From Micromonospora antibiotica (GTDB lineage: Bacteria; Actinomycetota; Actinomycetes; Mycobacteriales; Micromonosporaceae): a DNA stretch of 64,000 nt. Both the position numbers and the translations under genes were made by a program. Of the stretch, positions 46,082 to 55,957 are shown piece by piece; within the stretch, counting starts at the first letter, position 1, and each line of letters opens with the position of its first letter. Under the pieces are notes generated by a model, which ran no database searches, was not told the origin of the DNA, and was given only the letters and a program-made list of their open reading frames with translations. Location: positions 124,001 through 188,000 of the forward strand of contig NZ_JAGFWR010000005.1 of assembly GCF_017599305.1 (NCBI RefSeq), given 5' to 3'.

Positions 46082-48559
46082 TCAGCTCTCCGCAGCCGGA
46101 GCCAAAGCCGCGTCGTCGACCAGGTCGTTGACGCAGCGCAGCACCGGCCGGGCGGTCAACGCCGCCGGGTCCAGCGGCGCACCGCAGGTCACCGTGAACG
46201 TCACCGACTCCCCCGGCAGCAGGGTGACCAGCGCCGCGTCGACCTCGGCGGCCGGGTCGAGCCGGTCCGGGAAGAGCGTCAGGTCACGCAGCACGGTCCG
46301 CGCGGTGACCCGGACCCGCTGCCCGCCGACGACCGGCTCCACCGTCGCGTCGAAACGGGCCGCCGGCCACCGCGCGTCCCGGTCCTCGGCGAAGAACCAC
46401 AACGCCCGCTCGGCGCTGGCACCGGCCTCGGCGACCAGCAGTTCCCGGCGTTCCTCCTCCGCCACCGCCAGGTCCGCCGGCAACGGCACCGCCACCGCCG
46501 CGTACGCCGGCACGTCGAGCGGGTACGACGTCTTCGCCCTCGGCTCGCCGGTCAACGTCGACCGGGTCACCGTCACCGGGGCCCGCCACGGGTCACCGGT
46601 CTCGTTCACCGCGACCAGGGCCAGCCCACCGTCGCGGGGCTGGACGGTGAGCAACCGGTCGGCGTACGCCCGGCGCAACGCGTACCACAGGGGTTTGCGG
46701 CGGCCGTCACCGTCGACGGCCGACCACGAGGTGACCGGCCAGCAGTCGTTGAGCTGCCAGACGATGGTGCCGGAGCAGACGTCCCGGTGCGACCGGAAGT
46801 GCTCCACCCCCAACTGGATGGCCCGCGCCTGGTTGAGCTGGGTCAGGTAGTGCCAGTCGTCGAAATCGGCCGGGACGGGCAGGTGCGCGTCGAGACCCCG
46901 TTGCAGCTTGGCGTCCCCGTCGGCCGCCTTCTGGTGGTGGGCCATCCCCGGCGAGTCGTGCGCCAGCGGCTCGTCGGACAACGCCCGGCGCAGCGTCGCG
47001 TACGCCGGGGGCGCCTGGTAGCCGAACTCGGCGACGAACCGGGGGACGTACTCGCGGTACTTCGTGTAGTCGTCGGTGTTCCACACGTCCCAGATGTGGG
47101 TGGTGCCGTGCGCCGGGTCGTTGGGGTGGATGTCCTCGACACCCGACCACGGGCTGCCCGGCCAGTACGGGCGGGTCGGGTCCAGCTCGCCCACCACCCG
47201 GGGCAGCAGGTCCAGATAGAAGCCCCGCCCCCAGGTGCGCCCGGCCAGCGGCTCCTGCCAATCCCAGTCGTGCCAGCCCCAGATGTTCTCGTTGTTGCCG
47301 GTCCACAGCACCAGCGACGGATGCCCGACCAGCCGGGTCACCTGCTCCCGCGCCTCCGCCTCGACCTCCGTGCCGAACGGCTCCTCCTCCGGGTAGGCCG
47401 CGCAGGCGAACAGGAAGTCCTGCTGCACCAGCAGGCCCCGCTCGTCGGCGAGGGAATAGAAGTCGTCCGACTCGTAACGCCCGCCGCCCCAGACCCGCAG
47501 CAGGTTGACGTTGGCGTCGGCGGCCTGGGTGAACCGGTGCGCCAGCCGGTCCCGGGTGACCCGGGTGGGGAACGCGTCGTCGGGGATCCAGTTGACCCCC
47601 CGCACCAGCACCGGCACGTCGTTGACGTGCAGGGTGAACGGGGTGCCGTGGGCGTCGGGGGTGGTGTCCAGGCGTACCGAACGGAACCCGATCCGCTGCG
47701 ACCAGGTGTCCAGCGGGCGACCGTCGGGCGTTGCCAGGGTCACCGTCAGCGGATGCAGGGGCTGTGCGCCGTACCCCCGGGGCCACCACAGTTCGGGGTC
47801 GGCGACGGTGAGGGTCAGCGCGGCCGTACGCCGCCCGGCCGCGACGGTCGCCTCGCCGGTCACCCCGGCGACCTCGGCGCGGACGGCCAGTGGCACGTCG
47901 GCCACCCGCTCGACCTCGACGTGCAGCTCGACCCGGCCCCGGCCGTCGACGACAGTCACCAGTGGACGGACGGTGCCGAGCCGGGCGGTGGACCAGGCGT
48001 GCAGCCCGATCTCCTGCCAGATCCCGGCGGTCACCACCGTCGGCCCCCAGTCCCACCCGAAGTTGCAGGCCATCTTGCGGATGAACGCGAACGGCTCCGG
48101 GTAGGCGTTGGGCCGGTCGCCGAGCCGTTCCTGCTGCTCCCCGGCATAGCGGTACGCCGAGTCGAACCGGACGGCGAGGGTGTTCTCCCCCGGCCGCAAC
48201 GCCGGGGTCACGTCGAACCGGTACGACCGGTGCATGTTCGCGGTGCGGCCGACCTCGACGCCGTTGAGGGTGATCGTGGCGACCGTGTCCAGCCCGGCGC
48301 AGACCAGATCGACCCGGTCGTCGTCGCCGGGCCGGTGCACGAAGGTGGTCGCGTACTCCCAGTCGGTGCGGCCGATCCAGGCCGACGCCGTCTCGTTGTC
48401 GTCGAGGTAGGGGTCGTCGATCAGGCCGGCGGCGAGCAGGTCGGTGTGCACACACCCCGGCACGGTGGCGGGTATCGACCGCCCGGCGACGGCGTCGGGC
48501 ACCTGCGGCCCGGACACCGCGCGCAACTGCCAACCCTCGTGCAACGCCAGACGGTTCAC
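46082..48559 (-). CDS. Beta-mannosidase, GH2 family
   Basis: This 825-residue cytosolic enzyme removes beta-mannose residues. It has the GH2 jelly-roll (NETASAWIGRTDWEYATTF), CNFGWDWGP typical of beta-mannosidases, the (beta/alpha)8 barrel with acid/base Glu424 in WTGNNENIWGW and nucleophile Glu511 in FVAEFGY, and C-terminal Ig-like domains. No signal peptide is seen, so it acts on imported oligosaccharides. GTG 48559 overlaps the preceding permease stop by 4 bp. Confidence 0.93.
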   Translation of the reverse strand: MNRLALHEGWQLRAVSGPQVPDAVAGRSIPATVPGCVHTDLLAAGLIDDPYLDDNETASAWIGRTDWEYATTFVHRPGDDDRVDLVCAGLDTVATITLNGVEVGRTANMHRSYRFDVTPALRPGENTLAVRFDSAYRYAGEQQERLGDRPNAYPEPFAFIRKMACNFGWDWGPTVVTAGIWQEIGLHAWSTARLGTVRPLVTVVDGRGRVELHVEVERVADVPLAVRAEVAGVTGEATVAAGRRTAALTLTVADPELWWPRGYGAQPLHPLTVTLATPDGRPLDTWSQRIGFRSVRLDTTPDAHGTPFTLHVNDVPVLVRGVNWIPDDAFPTRVTRDRLAHRFTQAADANVNLLRVWGGGRYESDDFYSLADERGLLVQQDFLFACAAYPEEEPFGTEVEAEAREQVTRLVGHPSLVLWTGNNENIWGWHDWDWQEPLAGRTWGRGFYLDLLPRVVGELDPTRPYWPGSPWSGVEDIHPNDPAHGTTHIWDVWNTDDYTKYREYVPRFVAEFGYQAPPAYATLRRALSDEPLAHDSPGMAHHQKAADGDAKLQRGLDAHLPVPADFDDWHYLTQLNQARAIQLGVEHFRSHRDVCSGTIVWQLNDCWPVTSWSAVDGDGRRKPLWYALRRAYADRLLTVQPRDGGLALVAVNETGDPWRAPVTVTRSTLTGEPRAKTSYPLDVPAYAAVAVPLPADLAVAEEERRELLVAEAGASAERALWFFAEDRDARWPAARFDATVEPVVGGQRVRVTARTVLRDLTLFPDRLDPAAEVDAALVTLLPGESVTFTVTCGAPLDPAALTARPVLRCVNDLVDDAALAPAAES

Positions 48560-49461
48560 GATTTCACCGCGCCTTCCATGATTCCCCGGACGATCTGCCG
48601 GCCGCCGACGAAGAGCATCACCAGCAGCGGCACCGTGGCGATGAACGCCCCCGCGAGCACCCGACGGTAGATGACGTAGTTGCCGCTCGCCAGATCGGAG
48701 ACGGCCACCATCGAGGTCGGGTAGTCGGTGCCGCTGAGCGTGATCAGTGGCCACTGGAAGTCGTTCCAGGTCGCCACGAAGGTGAGCAGGCCCAGCACGG
48801 CCAGGGCCGGGCGGATCGCCGGCAACACGATGCTGCGGTAGATCCGCATGGTGGTCGCCCCGTCGACCCGGGCCGACTCGACCAGCTCGTCCGGCACGCC
48901 GTTGACGATGAACTGCCGCATGTAGAACACCCCGAACGCGGTGACCAGACCGGGCGCGATCACCGCCAGCAGGGTGCCGTTCCAACCGAGCCGGCCCATC
49001 ACGATGTAGAGCGCGACGATGCCGAGCTGGTTGGGGACGGTGAGGGTGAGCACCACCAGGAGCATCAGCGTGTCGCTGCCCCGGAACCGCAGTTTGGCGA
49101 AGGCGAACCCGGCCAGCGAGCAGAAGAACAGCACCGAGGCCGTCACCACGGTCGACACGATGACGCTGTTGACCAGGGAGGCGGCGAAGTAGACGTCCTG
49201 GAGCGAGAAGACCTCCTCCAGGTTGGCCAGGAACCGGTTGCCGGGGACGACCGCCGGGGGCAGCTTGGCCAGCGCCTCGTCGTCGCTGGTGGCGATGACG
49301 AACATCCAGTACAGCGGGAACGCGGCGAACAGAAAGGTCAACGACAGCAGCAGGTACGTGCCGAGACCGGCCGGGGTGTCCTGCGGCGCGCGCCCCGACA
49401 GAGCGGGCCGGCGCCGCCTGCGTGCCGGCCCGGTGGGCCGTGGCGGTGCGACGGCGGTCAT
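48556..49461 (-). CDS. Carbohydrate ABC transporter permease (MalG type)
   Basis: This 301-residue protein has six membrane helices and the ATPase-coupling EAA loop (ELVESARVDGATTMRIYRSI). It pairs with the MalF-type permease before it: its ATG lies in an ATGA overlap with that stop. No ATPase gene is present, as is usual for actinobacterial sugar importers that share one MsiK-type ATPase. Confidence 0.92.
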   Translation of the reverse strand: MTAVAPPRPTGPARRRRRPALSGRAPQDTPAGLGTYLLLSLTFLFAAFPLYWMFVIATSDDEALAKLPPAVVPGNRFLANLEEVFSLQDVYFAASLVNSVIVSTVVTASVLFFCSLAGFAFAKLRFRGSDTLMLLVVLTLTVPNQLGIVALYIVMGRLGWNGTLLAVIAPGLVTAFGVFYMRQFIVNGVPDELVESARVDGATTMRIYRSIVLPAIRPALAVLGLLTFVATWNDFQWPLITLSGTDYPTSMVAVSDLASGNYVIYRRVLAGAFIATVPLLVMLFVGGRQIVRGIMEGAVKS

Positions 49462-50465
49462 CGGTGTCCCCCGGAGAGGCGGTTGGTGAGCAGGATGTTG
49501 AGGCCGGTCACCAGCAGGATGATCAGGAACAGGGCCCAGGACATCGCCGCGGCGTAGCCGAGGTTGAGGTCCTTCCAGCCGACCTTGTAGATGAGCTGGG
49601 CGATGGTCTGCCACTCGCCGTTCGGTCCGCCGGTGGCGGCCTGCGCGTTCAGGTCGAACAGCATCGGCTCGGTGAACAGTTGCAGCCCGCCGATGGTGGA
49701 CAGCACCACCGTGAAGACGATGACCGGTTGGATCATCGGTACGGTGATCCGCCACAGCTGCCGCCACGGGCCGGCCCCGTCGATCGCCGATGCCTCGTAG
49801 ACGTCACGCGGGATGGACTGCATGGCGGCCAGGTAGAGCAGGGCGTTGTAGCCGATCCACTTCCAGTTGACCATGGTGGCGATGGCGATCCAGGCGTGCG
49901 GCTTGTCGGCCCGCCAGTCGATCGCCGCGTCCCCCGTCCCGCCGATGCCCACCTCGGCGAGCAGCCAGTTCGCCATCCCGAAACTGCGGGAGAAGAACGC
50001 GCTGAACACCATCGTCGAGGCGACGATCGGGGTGACGTACGGCAGCAGCACCCCGACCCGCCACCAGGTCTGCGCCCGCAGTTTGCGGTTGAGCAGCGAC
50101 GCGACCACCAGCGCCAGCAGCAACTGGGGCACCGAGGAGAGCAGGAAGATGCCGAAGGTGTTGTAGAGCGCGTTCCAGAAGTCCTCGTCGCCGAGCAGCC
50201 TGGTGAAGTTCGCGACGCCGGCCCAGTAGGGCAGGGTCGGGTCGTCGAGCCGGTAGTTGCGTAGCGCGACGACCCCGTTGAACAGCAACGGGAACAGCCC
50301 GAACACCCCGAAGAGCAGGAAGAACGGCGCGATCATCAGGTACGGCAGGTAGCGCATGTCGAAGCGGTACAGCCGGTCGCGCCAGCCTGACGGGCGACCC
50401 GTCCCGGCGGCGGATGCCGACCCGGGGTGGTGACTCGACGGCGGCGCGGCTCGGGTGGTGGGCAC
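49458..50465 (-). CDS. Carbohydrate ABC transporter permease (MalF type)
   Basis: This 335-residue protein has a short cytoplasmic tail, six membrane helices and the EAA loop (DVYEASAIDGAGPWRQLWRI). GTG 50465 has GGAGG at 8 nt. It is the second gene of the mannoside operon, 37 bp after the binding-protein gene. Confidence 0.92.
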   Translation of the reverse strand: MPTTRAAPPSSHHPGSASAAGTGRPSGWRDRLYRFDMRYLPYLMIAPFFLLFGVFGLFPLLFNGVVALRNYRLDDPTLPYWAGVANFTRLLGDEDFWNALYNTFGIFLLSSVPQLLLALVVASLLNRKLRAQTWWRVGVLLPYVTPIVASTMVFSAFFSRSFGMANWLLAEVGIGGTGDAAIDWRADKPHAWIAIATMVNWKWIGYNALLYLAAMQSIPRDVYEASAIDGAGPWRQLWRITVPMIQPVIVFTVVLSTIGGLQLFTEPMLFDLNAQAATGGPNGEWQTIAQLIYKVGWKDLNLGYAAAMSWALFLIILLVTGLNILLTNRLSGGHR

Positions 50466-50502
50466 GGGACACCTCCGGGGACGGGACGGGGCTGGCGGAC
50501 GG

Positions 50503-51783
50503 TCAGGACGTGCGGGCCTTCTCGGCTTCCTTGACCGCCTCGGCCCAGGCGGCGTCCGGCTTCAGGGTCTTGTTCTGCACGCGGTTGATGACGTTCTCCA
50601 CGGCCACCCGGGTCGGGCCGTTCTTCCTGCCCAGGTACTGCGGGGTCAGCCCCTGCGCCATCTTGGGGAAGATCTGCCCGACCGGCGCGTCGTTGAAGAA
50701 CGGGTTCTTGAAATCGGCGATCGCCGGGTCGGCGTAGAGCGCGGGTTGCGAGGGCAGGTTGCCGACCTTCTTGAAGATCTCGATCTGCTGTTCCGGCTGG
50801 ACCAGCCACTCCAGCAGCTGGTATGCCTCGTCGACGTGCCTGCCCTGCTTGGGGATGGTGAGGAACGAGCCACCCCAGTTGCCGCCGCCACCGGGCACCG
50901 CGGCGATGTCCCACTTGCCCTGGGTGCCGGGCGCGGTGTCCTTGATGTGGCCGAGCATCCACGCCGGGCAGGCGAGGACGGCGAACGAGCCGGCGGTGAA
51001 GCCCTTGTCCCAGTCGGCCTGGAAGCTGGCCAGGTTGGCCGACAGTCCGGCCTGGACCGCCGTGATCGTGTAGTCGAAGGCGACCTTGGGACCCTGCTCC
51101 ATCCGGAGCTGTTCCTGGTCGTCGTAGAAGCCGACGGGCTGCTGGCCGAGGATCGGGTTGAACAGGTTGGTGCCGGAGTCGAGGAACTTCTTCTTCGTCC
51201 GGCCGGTGTACTGCTGGCCGACCTGGATGAACCTGTCCCAGGTGGGCCAGAGGGCGGAGACCTGGTCCCGCCCGGTGGGCAGCCCGGCGGCGGCGAACAG
51301 GTCGGTGCGGTAACACATGGCCAGGCCGCCGACGTCGGTGCCGAGGCCGATCTGGGTCTTGCCGTCTGCCGACAACGACTGCTTCCACTTCCACGGCAGG
51401 TACTTGCTCTCGTAGGAGCCGGCGCCCTTGTCGAGCAGGTTGACGAACTTGTCGGACTGGCTGCGGAACTGGACCATGAAGCCTTCGTCGATGGCGGCGA
51501 TGTCGGCCGCGCCGGAACCGGCGACGAGCTTCTTCTGGAGATCCTCGTGCTGGGCGTTGTACTCGCCCGAGTTGAGTTGGATCTTGACGTTGGGGTGGTC
51601 GGCCTCGTAGCGGGTCTTGAGGTCCTGGAGACCGAAGTCGCCCCAGAAATTGATCTTCAGGGTGACCTGGCCGCCTCCGCCGCCCGAGTCGGTGGTGCTC
51701 CGGCCGCTGCACGCGGCGACCATCGTCAGGCTGACGACGCCGACCGCCGCCGCGCGCGCCCAGTGGGTCCAGGACCGTCTCAT
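50503..51783 (-). CDS. Sugar-binding lipoprotein of an ABC transporter
   Basis: This 426-residue family 1 solute-binding protein has a signal peptide with lipobox VAAC near residue 24, then LKINFWGDFG and a normal two-lobe fold. Its operon partners (two permeases and a GH2 beta-mannosidase) suggest manno-oligosaccharides as ligand. ATG 51783 has GGAGG at 7 nt. A LacI-type site lies about 60 bp upstream. Confidence 0.93.
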   Translation of the reverse strand: MRRSWTHWARAAAVGVVSLTMVAACSGRSTTDSGGGGGQVTLKINFWGDFGLQDLKTRYEADHPNVKIQLNSGEYNAQHEDLQKKLVAGSGAADIAAIDEGFMVQFRSQSDKFVNLLDKGAGSYESKYLPWKWKQSLSADGKTQIGLGTDVGGLAMCYRTDLFAAAGLPTGRDQVSALWPTWDRFIQVGQQYTGRTKKKFLDSGTNLFNPILGQQPVGFYDDQEQLRMEQGPKVAFDYTITAVQAGLSANLASFQADWDKGFTAGSFAVLACPAWMLGHIKDTAPGTQGKWDIAAVPGGGGNWGGSFLTIPKQGRHVDEAYQLLEWLVQPEQQIEIFKKVGNLPSQPALYADPAIADFKNPFFNDAPVGQIFPKMAQGLTPQYLGRKNGPTRVAVENVINRVQNKTLKPDAAWAEAVKEAEKARTS

Positions 51784-51835
51784 CTCATCCTCCGCGCACA
51801 CATCGGGGACGCCCATGACATCGACAGGCGTTGAC

Positions 51836-51850
51836 TGAACCGGATAAGTG
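51836..51850. promoter_or_regulatory. LacI-type operator candidate before the binding-protein gene
   Basis: TGAACCGGATAAGTG, read on the minus strand, gives CTTATCCGGTTCA, close to the sites at 52012 and 53186. Confidence 0.5.
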
Positions 51851-52011
51851 AGGCCACCGTACGGGCCACCCCACACGGTGTCAACGGCCGGTCAACAGCA
51901 CCTCGAACCGGCAACCTGGGCGTGCCCATCGGCCCGTGAGGGCAGGGCCGGAGCGCCTCCCGCCCTGCTCGGCGCGCTGGTATACCGCCGCCACGCACCT
52001 CCCGCCGCGTA

Positions 52012-52029
52012 CGCTTAACCGGGCAAGCG
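52012..52029. promoter_or_regulatory. LacI-type operator candidate before the lacI-type gene
   Basis: CGCTTAACCGGGCAAGCG is an inverted repeat (CGCTT/AAGCG) around AACCGG, in the divergent region between the regulator and transporter genes. Confidence 0.5.
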
Positions 52030-52168
52030 AATCCCGCTCAGCGGTAATGGCGGAGCACCCCGGCCGGGAGCGTCGACCGGACCAGGCACCGGTAGCGTGG
52101 GCACCGCCGGTGATCCCGGCCCCCGTCGACGGCCCACCCAGGCCGTGAGAAGTGGAGGAGACACACCG

Positions 52169-53188
52169 GTGAAGCGGCCGACCATCGCCGACGTCGCCCG
52201 ACGCGCCGGAGTGTCCAAGGGCGCGGTGTCGTACGCGCTCAACGGGCAACCGGGGGTCTCGGAGGCCACCCGGCAACGCATCCTGGCGATCGCCGCCGAG
52301 ATCGGCTTCAGCCCCAGCAGCGCCGCCCGCGCACTCTCCGGCGCCACCGCCGACGCGGTCGGCCTGGCCCTGTGCCGACCGGCCCGGATACTCGGCATCG
52401 AACCGTTCTTCATGGAGCTGATCAGCGGCGTCGAGGCCGAACTCTCCGCCCGGTCGTACGCCCTGACCCTCCAGGTGGTCGCCGACCAGGAGGCGGAGAT
52501 CGCGGTCTACCGGCGCTGGTGGGCCGAGCGGCGCGTCGACGGCGTCCTCGTCTGCGACCTGCGGACCAACGACATCCGGGTGCCCGCCCTGGAGGAGTTG
52601 CAACTGCCCGCCGTGGTGATCGGCGGGCCGGGGCACACCGGCACCCTGGCCCACGTCTGGGCCGACGACGCGGCGGCGCTGGCCGAGGCGGTGGAATACC
52701 TGGTCGCCCTCGGCCACCGCCGGATCGCCCGGGTCGGTGGGCTGCCCTCGCTGCTGCACACCGAGATCCGCACCGACGCCTTCGCCGAGGTGTGCGGCCG
52801 GCTCGGCCTCACCGACGCGGCGACCGTGTGGTCCGACTACACCGGCGAGGAGGGCGCCCGCGCCACCCGGCGGCTACTCAGCTCCGCCCGACGCCCGACC
52901 GCGGTGATCTACGACAACGACGTGATGGCGATCGCCGGGCTCTCCGTGGCGCAGGAGATGGGCCTCGGCGTACCCGCCGATCTGTCCATCGTGGCCTGGG
53001 ACGACTCGCCCCTGTGCCAACTGGTGCACCCGCCGCTGACCGCGCTCGGCCGGGACATCCCCGCCTACGGCGCGCACGCGGCCCGTCAACTGCTCGCCGT
53101 CATCGCCGGGGAGTCGGTGGGCGGGCTCCAGGACGAGACGGCGCACCTGACCCCGCGCGGCAGTACCGCACCGCCCCGGGTCAGGTGA
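52169..53188 (+). CDS. LacI-family transcriptional regulator
   Basis: This 339-residue repressor has the N-terminal LacI helix-turn-helix (TIADVARRAGVSKGAVSYALNG, about 4-25) with hinge helix (SSAARALSG) and a periplasmic-binding-protein-like sugar domain. It is divergent from the mannoside transporter operon and probably represses it until sugar binds. GTG 52169 has GGAGGAG at 9 nt. Confidence 0.92.
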   Translation: MKRPTIADVARRAGVSKGAVSYALNGQPGVSEATRQRILAIAAEIGFSPSSAARALSGATADAVGLALCRPARILGIEPFFMELISGVEAELSARSYALTLQVVADQEAEIAVYRRWWAERRVDGVLVCDLRTNDIRVPALEELQLPAVVIGGPGHTGTLAHVWADDAAALAEAVEYLVALGHRRIARVGGLPSLLHTEIRTDAFAEVCGRLGLTDAATVWSDYTGEEGARATRRLLSSARRPTAVIYDNDVMAIAGLSVAQEMGLGVPADLSIVAWDDSPLCQLVHPPLTALGRDIPAYGAHAARQLLAVIAGESVGGLQDETAHLTPRGSTAPPRVR

Positions 53189-53200
53189 ACCGGTTAAGTC
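53186..53200. promoter_or_regulatory. LacI-type operator candidate at the end of the lacI-type gene
   Basis: TGAACCGGTTAAGTC (minus strand CTTAACCGGTTCA) is the best version of the motif shared with 51836 and 52012. It overlaps the stop codon of the regulator. Confidence 0.45.
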
Positions 53201-53218
53201 AGGTCGTACCGGCGCAGG

Positions 53219-55780
53219 TCACCGGGAGGACGTGGGGAACTCCTCGAAGTACGCCTCGACCCGCTCGGCGGTGGCCGGACGGGCCAACGCGAAGCCCTGG
53301 CCGTACCGGCAGCCGGCCCGGGTCGCCCGGTCGACCTCCGGCTCCGACTCCAGGTCCGCCATCACCACGGTCACCCCCAACCGCTCCCCCAGGCCCACCA
53401 CCACGTCGATCAGCGGACGGGTCTCCGCATCCGGCCCGGCCGGCCGGGGCTGCACCTTGAGCAGGTCGATCGGCAACCGACGCAACTGCGCCAGGGAGGC
53501 GTGCTCCGCCCGGAAACTGTCCAACGCGACACGCACCCCCATCGACCGGAGCCCGGCCAACCGGGCCACCACCGTCGGCAGGTCCGCGCCCAGCCTCGAC
53601 TCGGCGATCTCCAGCACCAGCCGTTCCGCCGGCAAGCCGTGCCCGGCCAGGGCCGCCTCCACCCGGGGCACCAGATCCGGGGCCAACAGCTCGGCCAACG
53701 TCAGGTTGACCGCCAACCACAGCTCCCGCCCCCCGGTCGACCAGTCGGCGAGCTGCCGACAGGCCCGGTCCAGCACCCACCGCCCCAACTCACCGAGCAG
53801 ACCCAGATCCTCGGCGACCGGCAGCAACTCGGCCGGCAGCACCGTGCCCAGCACCGGGCTGCGCCACCGCAGCAACGCCTCGATGCCGGCCGGCCGCCGA
53901 TCGGCCAACGCCAGCACCGGCTGGTAGACCAGGTCCAGCTCACCCCGGGCCGCCGCACCGGGCAGTTCCCGTTCCAGGTCCAGCCGACGGACCAGCTGTT
54001 CCTCCAGGCAGGCGTCGTACCACTCGATCCGGTTGCGACCCAGCTGCACGGCCCGGCGACGGGCCAGGTCGGCCTGGCGCAGCACGTCCTGCGGTGCCGC
54101 CCCGGTCAGCTCGGTCAGGCCCACGCCGACCCGCAACCGGGCCATCCCGGTCGGTGCCAGGCACGGTTCGGTCAATGCGGCCAGCAGCCGTTCGCCCAAC
54201 GCGTACGCCGGCACCGACCCGGCGTCGGTGACCACCGCGAACTCCTCCGCGGACAACCGGGCGACCAGGTCCCGGGGGCCGACCACGTCGCGCAGCCGGC
54301 GGGCGGTGGTGACCAGGAGGGCGTCGCTGCCCACCGGCGCCGGACCACCCTGCGTCGGGACGGGCACGTGCACGTCGACCAGCAGCAGGGCACCGGGTGG
54401 GCCACCCCGCGCGCCGAGCACGCGCAGCAGCTCCTGCCGGTCGGCCAACCCGGTGAGCGGGTCGGTGGCCGCGACCCGCCGCAGCTCCCGCTCCAGTCGG
54501 CGACGGTCCCCGACGTCGCGGACGTGCAGCACCACCGCGGCCACCTCCGGCACCGCACGCTGGTCGCTCACCGTCGACTCGATCTCCCGCCAGCCGCCGT
54601 CGCCGGTACGCATCCGGGCCACCAGCAGCGGCGGCGCACCGCCGTCGGACCGGGCGGCCAGTCGGGCCAGGACCCCCGGCGCGTCGTCGGGGTGCAGCAA
54701 CCCGGCCAGCGGCAGCCCGCACACGTCGTCCTGGCGCAGCCCGAACCAGCGCTCACCGGCCGCCGAGAGCCACTGCACCCGCAGCCCGTCGTCGAGGACC
54801 ACCACCAGGTCACGACCCCCGGAGACCAACGTCCGGAAGTACGCCTCCCGGGCGGCCAGCCGCCCGGCCCACCGGCGGTTGTCGGTCACGGAGATCAACT
54901 CCCGGGCCACCAGCGACGGGATCACCGCCAGCCCCAGCAGGACAGCGGTCGGGGTGAACCCGTCGGCGAACGCCAGATGCCCGCCCGCCGCCACGGTGGC
55001 CACCACCGCCGGTGCCGTCACCCGGGGCCAGGCCGGCGGCGGACCCGCCGGGTCGGCCGGGTCGCCCGCCGCGACCCGGGCCATCCCCGCCGCGGTCAGC
55101 AACGCCCCACCGACCAGCAACGGCACCGCCGTCAGCAGCGACACCTCCGACGCCCGGTAGGCGAACAGCCCCACCAGGACGGCCAGCCCGAGCAGGACGG
55201 CCGCCACCCCGACCCGGCAGCGGGCCGCCCCCGGGCGACGACGGCGGTCGGCCAGCGCGCTCACCAGCAGCCCGGCCAGTCCGACCGCGCCGACCACGGT
55301 GACCACCCGGACCACCGGTGGCACCGGGCCGGGCGGGACCAGCACCCAGCCGGCGAAGAGCAGGGCGGTGCCGGACCCGAGCACGTCCACCCCACGGCGC
55401 AGCCGGGCCCGGGAGCTCAACCGGACATGGCCGGGCAGCAGGAGCAGCCCGACCGCACCGGCCAGGGCGACCACGCCGAACCCGGTCGCCACGACCCCGG
55501 CCCGCCAGGACGTCGGCACCAGTGGCAACACCGCCACGGTCAGCCCGACCACCGTCACCGCGACGTTGAGCGGGGCGGCGGCCAGGCGGGACCGACGGGA
55601 GGTGGCGGCCGACCGGAACAGCCGGACGGTGGCCAGGGCACAACCGACCGCGCCGGCCATGGTGGTCGCCGCCAGTGGCCGGAGGAGACCGGCCAGGCTG
55701 GCACCGGCCAGCAGCGCGACCAGCACCGACAGCGTGGTCGGCGCGGACGGGAAGCGACGGAGGAGGTGAGCGACGGTCAC
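53219..55780 (-). CDS. Membrane PAS-GGDEF-EAL protein with degenerate catalytic motifs
   Basis: This protein of about 853 residues has some eight N-terminal helices, a PAS domain (about 320-430), a GGDEF domain whose motif is SAEEF, and an EAL domain. The EAL domain keeps EALLRW but has ALDSFRAEH in place of ALDDFGTGY, KVQ in place of KID, and ADLES in place of AEGVE. It is probably enzymatically inactive and may act as a c-di-GMP or GTP receptor. The start is GTG 55780 (GAAGG 9 nt upstream) or GTG 55807. It converges with the lacI-type gene. Confidence 0.85.
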   Translation of the reverse strand: MTVAHLLRRFPSAPTTLSVLVALLAGASLAGLLRPLAATTMAGAVGCALATVRLFRSAATSRRSRLAAAPLNVAVTVVGLTVAVLPLVPTSWRAGVVATGFGVVALAGAVGLLLLPGHVRLSSRARLRRGVDVLGSGTALLFAGWVLVPPGPVPPVVRVVTVVGAVGLAGLLVSALADRRRRPGAARCRVGVAAVLLGLAVLVGLFAYRASEVSLLTAVPLLVGGALLTAAGMARVAAGDPADPAGPPPAWPRVTAPAVVATVAAGGHLAFADGFTPTAVLLGLAVIPSLVARELISVTDNRRWAGRLAAREAYFRTLVSGGRDLVVVLDDGLRVQWLSAAGERWFGLRQDDVCGLPLAGLLHPDDAPGVLARLAARSDGGAPPLLVARMRTGDGGWREIESTVSDQRAVPEVAAVVLHVRDVGDRRRLERELRRVAATDPLTGLADRQELLRVLGARGGPPGALLLVDVHVPVPTQGGPAPVGSDALLVTTARRLRDVVGPRDLVARLSAEEFAVVTDAGSVPAYALGERLLAALTEPCLAPTGMARLRVGVGLTELTGAAPQDVLRQADLARRRAVQLGRNRIEWYDACLEEQLVRRLDLERELPGAAARGELDLVYQPVLALADRRPAGIEALLRWRSPVLGTVLPAELLPVAEDLGLLGELGRWVLDRACRQLADWSTGGRELWLAVNLTLAELLAPDLVPRVEAALAGHGLPAERLVLEIAESRLGADLPTVVARLAGLRSMGVRVALDSFRAEHASLAQLRRLPIDLLKVQPRPAGPDAETRPLIDVVVGLGERLGVTVVMADLESEPEVDRATRAGCRYGQGFALARPATAERVEAYFEEFPTSSR

Positions 55781-55957
55781 GGCGGTCGCCTTCGTGAGGG
55801 GGAACACGGGGCGGTATGACGGGGGTTAGCGGTTCAACGATTCGCCACCACACGGGTTATGCCCGCCAACCGTGATCCGCGTCACCAGCCGCGGTCGTCC
55901 CCGGCTGGTCGACCGCCCGGCCGGAACCATCCCGGCCAGGGGTGGGATCATCGGGGG

